Assembly: GCA_029934875.1 (NCBI GenBank) | Contig: JAOZLK010000102.1 | Coordinates: 1-10,232 of the forward strand | Direction: 5' to 3' | DNA length: 10,232 nt | Source: Bacteroidales bacterium | GTDB lineage: Bacteria > Bacteroidota > Bacteroidia > Bacteroidales > GCA-2748055 | Part shown: in pieces, positions 7,136 through 10,232 of the stretch | Layout: each line of letters opens with the position of its first letter | Position numbering within the stretch: the first letter of the stretch is position 1 | Program-made: the position numbers and the translations under genes | The notes under the pieces: model-generated | What the model was told of the DNA's origin: nothing | Seen by the model: the letters and a program-made list of their open reading frames with translations, nothing else | The model's database searches: none

Positions 7136-9264
7136 TTTCTTAGAACAATTTTTACCGGTTTATCTTCTTCAATGGAAAACCACAGGATCAGGTCTTCTCC
7201 CTCCAGGCTTCGCCTGATACCCTGCCTGAAATCTTCACCCTCAGCCAGATTTTTATCGTTGAGGAAGCAGGTGGCAGGCCAACTGCCCCAGTTTTTGATG
7301 ATGATGGCCGGATTGACCAGGGGAGAATCAGCCGAAGCTTCCAGCACCAGGCTGAGAGGTGAACCATCACCGGAGTCCCCCTGCTCTATCATGTAAGCCC
7401 GCTCCGAACGGTCATATGCTCCACCTGTGAAACCTTCGGAGGAAATTGTCATTTCCGGAGCCTGCAACCAGGACCTGGCCAGCGGAAGGAGATCGCCGGC
7501 CGGTTTATCGGTCATGCCCTGCAACATAATCCTGGTCCGCGTGCGATCAGTGTATTCGTAGTCATTCCACTGCACGAAGGTGGTCAGGTTAAAATGGCTT
7601 GGACGGTCCGGCGTAGTCACCCACCTGCCATCTCCGGGAATCTGCGCCACGGGCCAGTGGTTCCACCATCCATAAGCTGTTGGAGCCGGATCGGGCCGGT
7701 AGTCTGTACTGGCCATATGGGCAGCATAGCTTCTGATATAGGGTGAATCCCAGTTACCCTCCACCGTTTCCACAGAATCCGGTGATACAATAAAAAAGGG
7801 CCGGTAGTCCGATTTCAGATGAACATAGGACATGTTGGCCCCCCTGGGTTCGGACATGGCTATTTCCAGGTTCTCATCCCAGGTATAAGCCTTCACATCA
7901 CCATCCATGTTCACCAGGGAGATGCTTTTCTCCTCAATGACATCCCCGGGATACTTCCCGGGTGGCAGAACCACGATCTGTTCCACCCAGTCGTGACGAC
8001 GTTCGGGATGTGAGTAGTGCAGCTCCATTTTCCTGATTCCCACCTGGTCGGGATACAAAATATGAAATTCATCACACCATTCTCCCCTGCCATCGTCTGA
8101 CATGGCCGCAAAATCATATAAGGCATCATTGAGTGCATAACGCCAGTGAATGACCACGCGGGCCGCTGTATTTTCAATGAGTCGTACATGGGAGTAACGG
8201 CAATGCCTGTCCATGATGGGTTCGGCGCAGCTGACCACGTCACTGCCCCAGGTTTCCAGCCATTCATTGGTATACCAGATGTCATTCTCGGTCACCCAGC
8301 AGGGATTGAAGCTGGTCCCCCGCCAGAATACCATCTGAACCGGTGAACGGTCAAAACGAACGAAGAGGTCCGGCACTTCACTTACCCGCCACAGATCATC
8401 CCATTCCTTATAGTAATTCAGCCGGGTATAAAAAGCTCCGAAGCTTCCTGATCCATCGGGCCCCCTGGGTAATACATCACGTCTGCTCAGTGCCGGAACA
8501 GGCAGCTCGCTTAAAGCAGTGATTTCGGTACTGATTTCCTTCTCCGTCCGGGCCGATCCACTAATTTTTATTTCGTCCAGGATCCCATCCAGGAAAAAAT
8601 GGGCACTTGCAGTGGTAAACTGGGGTTCATGCCATACCTGCGCATCCTTGTTCCGGCCAATGGTCATAGAGCCTCCCAGGTGAGGAACAAAATTACCCTT
8701 GATATCCAGGGAAGCTTCCTCTTTCCCGTTCACAAACACCCTGATCCTGTTGCCGGGTTCAAATACAGCCGCCACATGGGTCCACTCCTTCAATTGAATA
8801 CTCACATCGGTGGTGGCCTCATACCAGGTATTCCCTGCTCCAGTTTTAAACCCCACCTGTCCTTTGGCGTTAATGCCAAAAAAGAAGCCTTTCTGCCTTT
8901 CAAAGGAACAATCCAGTACCGGTGACCATGACCAGGGGTAGCTTGCCAGGGCAAGCCATGCTTCCAGGGTAAACCCGGACTCGGGATCACCCCAGTTTAA
9001 AGCGGGCCTCCTTATGAATGTCCGGAATCCATCCAGCTTAATGCCATGGCCGAATATGCCGGGAACCCTTTCGAAGTTCCCGTATATGGAATCCTTCTTC
9101 TGTGAGATCTTTTCATAGGCGAAAGGCCCGTAATTCTCATCAAATGACCACCAGCCAAGCACGTCGGGTTCTGATTGGGCAAAGCCTTGTGAACACACAA
9201 AAACTGAAAGAAGCAAAACCCGGATACAGCCGGGCAGCAATGCAGATGATTTGCCTGAGCTCAT
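7132..9264 (-). CDS. Secreted LamG-domain protein with large unassigned C-terminal region
   Basis: First gene of the minus-strand operon, 710 aa. Residues 1-29 are a type-I signal peptide (VLLLSVFVCSQGFA, cut before Q30). Residues about 36-240 form a LamG/concanavalin-like jelly roll: WWSFDE at 38-43, FTLEAWL at 98-104, EWTHVAAVFEPG and IRVFVNG at 160-180, and DGILDEIKISGSART at 226-240. Such domains usually bind glycans. Residues about 255-710 match no family I recognise. They are rich in aromatic and charged residues, with clusters WYTNEWLETWG (330-340), CRYSHVRLIE (355-364), RGEWCDEFHILYP (393-405) and YGWWNHWPVAQIPGDGRW (531-548). The length and the conserved-looking Trp/His/Tyr/Arg content suggest an enzyme (lyase, hydrolase or esterase) rather than a simple binder; this is inference from composition and from its lead place before four sulfatases. 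No other in-frame ATG lies nearby upstream. The start has no Shine-Dalgarno. Confidence 0.9.
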   Translation of the reverse strand: MSSGKSSALLPGCIRVLLLSVFVCSQGFAQSEPDVLGWWSFDENYGPFAYEKISQKKDSIYGNFERVPGIFGHGIKLDGFRTFIRRPALNWGDPESGFTLEAWLALASYPWSWSPVLDCSFERQKGFFFGINAKGQVGFKTGAGNTWYEATTDVSIQLKEWTHVAAVFEPGNRIRVFVNGKEEASLDIKGNFVPHLGGSMTIGRNKDAQVWHEPQFTTASAHFFLDGILDEIKISGSARTEKEISTEITALSELPVPALSRRDVLPRGPDGSGSFGAFYTRLNYYKEWDDLWRVSEVPDLFVRFDRSPVQMVFWRGTSFNPCWVTENDIWYTNEWLETWGSDVVSCAEPIMDRHCRYSHVRLIENTAARVVIHWRYALNDALYDFAAMSDDGRGEWCDEFHILYPDQVGIRKMELHYSHPERRHDWVEQIVVLPPGKYPGDVIEEKSISLVNMDGDVKAYTWDENLEIAMSEPRGANMSYVHLKSDYRPFFIVSPDSVETVEGNWDSPYIRSYAAHMASTDYRPDPAPTAYGWWNHWPVAQIPGDGRWVTTPDRPSHFNLTTFVQWNDYEYTDRTRTRIMLQGMTDKPAGDLLPLARSWLQAPEMTISSEGFTGGAYDRSERAYMIEQGDSGDGSPLSLVLEASADSPLVNPAIIIKNWGSWPATCFLNDKNLAEGEDFRQGIRRSLEGEDLILWFSIEEDKPVKIVLRK

Positions 9265-9341
9265 GATATTGCTATGGTTTGGATGAAAATTAGTAAATTT
9301 TATTGTCCTATCTTTATTTTCTGAGCTTTAAAACTCCTGAG
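9265..9341. promoter_or_regulatory. Divergent intergenic promoter region
   Basis: This 77-bp A+T-rich spacer is the only non-coding stretch in the window and lies between the starts of two opposite transcripts: the six-gene operon to the left and the sulfatase to the right. It must carry 5' leader sequence and probably the promoters. Two partial matches to the Bacteroidota -7 element TAnnTTTG are visible: TAATTTTC on the minus strand (9285-9292, 20 bp before the LamG start) and TATCTTTA on the plus strand (9309-9316). Neither has a TTTG at the right -33 spacing, so these are weak. Promoters could also lie inside the start of the opposite gene. Confidence 0.5.
9323..9336. promoter_or_regulatory. 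Imperfect 14-bp palindrome, possible operator
   Basis: GAGCTTTAAAACTC reads the same on both strands except for one mismatched base pair (6 of 7 arm pairs match), centred on TTTAAA. It lies in the divergent spacer, 5 bp before the ATG of the right-hand sulfatase. Such a symmetric site could bind a dimeric regulator or be chance in A+T-rich DNA; CTGAG is also directly repeated around it (9321-9325 and 9337-9341). No regulator gene is in the window to link to it. Confidence 0.2.
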
Positions 9342-10232
9342 ATGCGCATTTGCCATACTTGCATACCCATATGCTGTAAAGTGTTGATTATATGGTTTTT
9401 TTGCTTTCAGGCAATCAGCTGCAACAAAGCAGCCCGGCAAACTGAAATGCCAAATTTCCTGGTATTGATATCAGATGATCAAAGATGGGACCAGCTGAGC
9501 TATGCAGATTGTCCCCTGATCCCCCAATTGTTAACCCCGAACATGGACAGGCTGGCACATGAGGGAGTTTTTTTCAGGAATGCCTTTGTCACCACCCCCA
9601 TTTGTGCGGTATCAAGGGCAAGCATTATGACAGGAAGGTATTCCAGCACACATGGCATGAATCATTTCAGAACCCCGCTGGGAAAAGAGGTGATCAGCAA
9701 TAGTTACCCGGCACAACTGCATGATCACGGTTACCGCACAGGGATCCTGGGCAAATGGGGAATGGGAACGGAAGGTACTGAGGAGTTTTTTGATGTATTT
9801 AATGCCTGGATGACCCAGGGGACTTATTTTCACGACACTGACAGCGGCTGGATCCACAATGCGGAATGGCTCGCCCTCAATGCCACGAAATTCCTTGAAT
9901 CCTGCAAAGAAAAGCAGCCCTTTTGTCTTACGGTCTGCTACAAATCCCCACACCACCCCTACCAGCCTGACGAGCGGGATAAATCCCTATACGAAAAAGT
10001 ACAAATTCCCAGGAGAGAGACGGATACCCCTCAGGACTACCAGGCCATGCCGATGCATGTGATGGAAAAATCACTAAACAGGTGGTGCTATTTCGATGAG
10101 AGAGGAGACGAGGACACGAAAAACAGCTTTGAAAAGGATTTCCTTCGCTGTGTAAAAAGCCTGGACCGGTCGGTGGGAAAGATCACACAGACCCTGAAGG
10201 AACTAAAGCTTGATGAAAACACCATTGTTATT
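9342..10232 (+). CDS. S1-family sulfatase with C-A-V-S-R active site (3' end cut by window edge)
   Basis: I translated 297 codons without a stop; the gene runs off the right edge just before the expected SDxG motif. Divergent from the operon. From the ATG at 9342 the N-terminus has K13, then VLIIWFFCFQ and a lipobox-like AISC with lipid cysteine C27; this leader holds six cysteines. GTG 9381 or TTG 9384 would shorten it but remove all positive charge, so 9342 is preferred. Metal ligands D45-D46 lie in ISDDQRWD. The formylglycine motif is C88-A-V-S-R92 followed by IMTG, so Val replaces the usual Pro. GKWGMG (K138) lacks the His of GKWH. YKSPHHPYQ holds the mid-domain His. It shares its unusual motifs with the sulfatase at 4194-2791 and is probably of a related subfamily. 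Active-site chemistry cannot be fully judged because the C-terminal part, with the second metal Asp and its Asn or His partner, is outside the window. Confidence 0.9.
   Translation, partial: MRICHTCIPICCKVLIIWFFCFQAISCNKAARQTEMPNFLVLISDDQRWDQLSYADCPLIPQLLTPNMDRLAHEGVFFRNAFVTTPICAVSRASIMTGRYSSTHGMNHFRTPLGKEVISNSYPAQLHDHGYRTGILGKWGMGTEGTEEFFDVFNAWMTQGTYFHDTDSGWIHNAEWLALNATKFLESCKEKQPFCLTVCYKSPHHPYQPDERDKSLYEKVQIPRRETDTPQDYQAMPMHVMEKSLNRWCYFDERGDEDTKNSFEKDFLRCVKSLDRSVGKITQTLKELKLDENTIVI

Noticed and set aside
9361..9374. Inverted repeat GCATA-CCCA-TATGC
   Set aside because: A 5-bp stem inside the coding leader of the right-hand sulfatase, with no T-run or other support for a terminator or regulatory hairpin; likely chance.
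9612..9956. 114-codon open frame on the minus strand at the right end
   Set aside because: Antisense to the partial plus-strand sulfatase, which carries the formylglycine motif and other conserved residues.

Overview
The window is a dense block of sulfated-polysaccharide catabolism genes, most likely from a Bacteroidota (marine or gut polysaccharide degrader). This rests on several things. Five class-I sulfatases of clearly different sequence types sit side by side, and all five have N-termini that look like lipoprotein signals. Shine-Dalgarno sequences are mostly absent. Genes are packed with ATGA/TAATG-type junctions, and base composition is moderate. A Planctomycetota or Verrucomicrobiota origin is the main alternative, since those phyla also carry many sulfatases. 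No SusC/SusD pair, glycoside hydrolase of a recognisable family, regulator or sulfatase-maturating enzyme lies in the window.

Layout: almost everything reads on the minus strand, so the operon runs from right to left. It starts at 9264 with a 710-aa secreted protein that has an N-terminal LamG/concanavalin-like domain and about 450 residues I cannot assign. Four sulfatases follow (7135-5708, 5711-4194, 4194-2791, 2785-1226). Last comes a CE2-like SGNH carbohydrate esterase (1251-1) that runs off the left edge. Successive genes overlap by 4, 4 and 1 bp, are separated by 5 bp, then overlap by 26 bp, so the six genes almost certainly form one transcript with coupled translation. A fifth sulfatase (9342 to the right edge, incomplete) points the other way. 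A 77-bp A+T-rich spacer (9265-9341) separates the two directions and must hold both promoters or leader sequences.

Working together: five different sulfatases suggest a glycan sulfated at several positions or on several sugars. The sulfatase at 2785-1226 resembles GlcNAc-6-O-sulfatases (S1_11/mucin-desulfating type), and the esterase would remove acetyl groups. The LamG protein is the best candidate for a new backbone-acting or glycan-binding activity. None of the lipoproteins shows an obvious acidic surface-export motif after the cysteine, so I infer that desulfation happens in the periplasm. The two sulfatases at 4194-2791 and 9342-10232 share unusual active-site features: C-A-A-S-R or C-A-V-S-R instead of C-x-P-x-R, and GKFG/GKWG in place of GKWH.

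The only non-coding stretch is the 77-bp divergent spacer. No RNA genes, CRISPR arrays, insertion sequences or clear terminators were seen.
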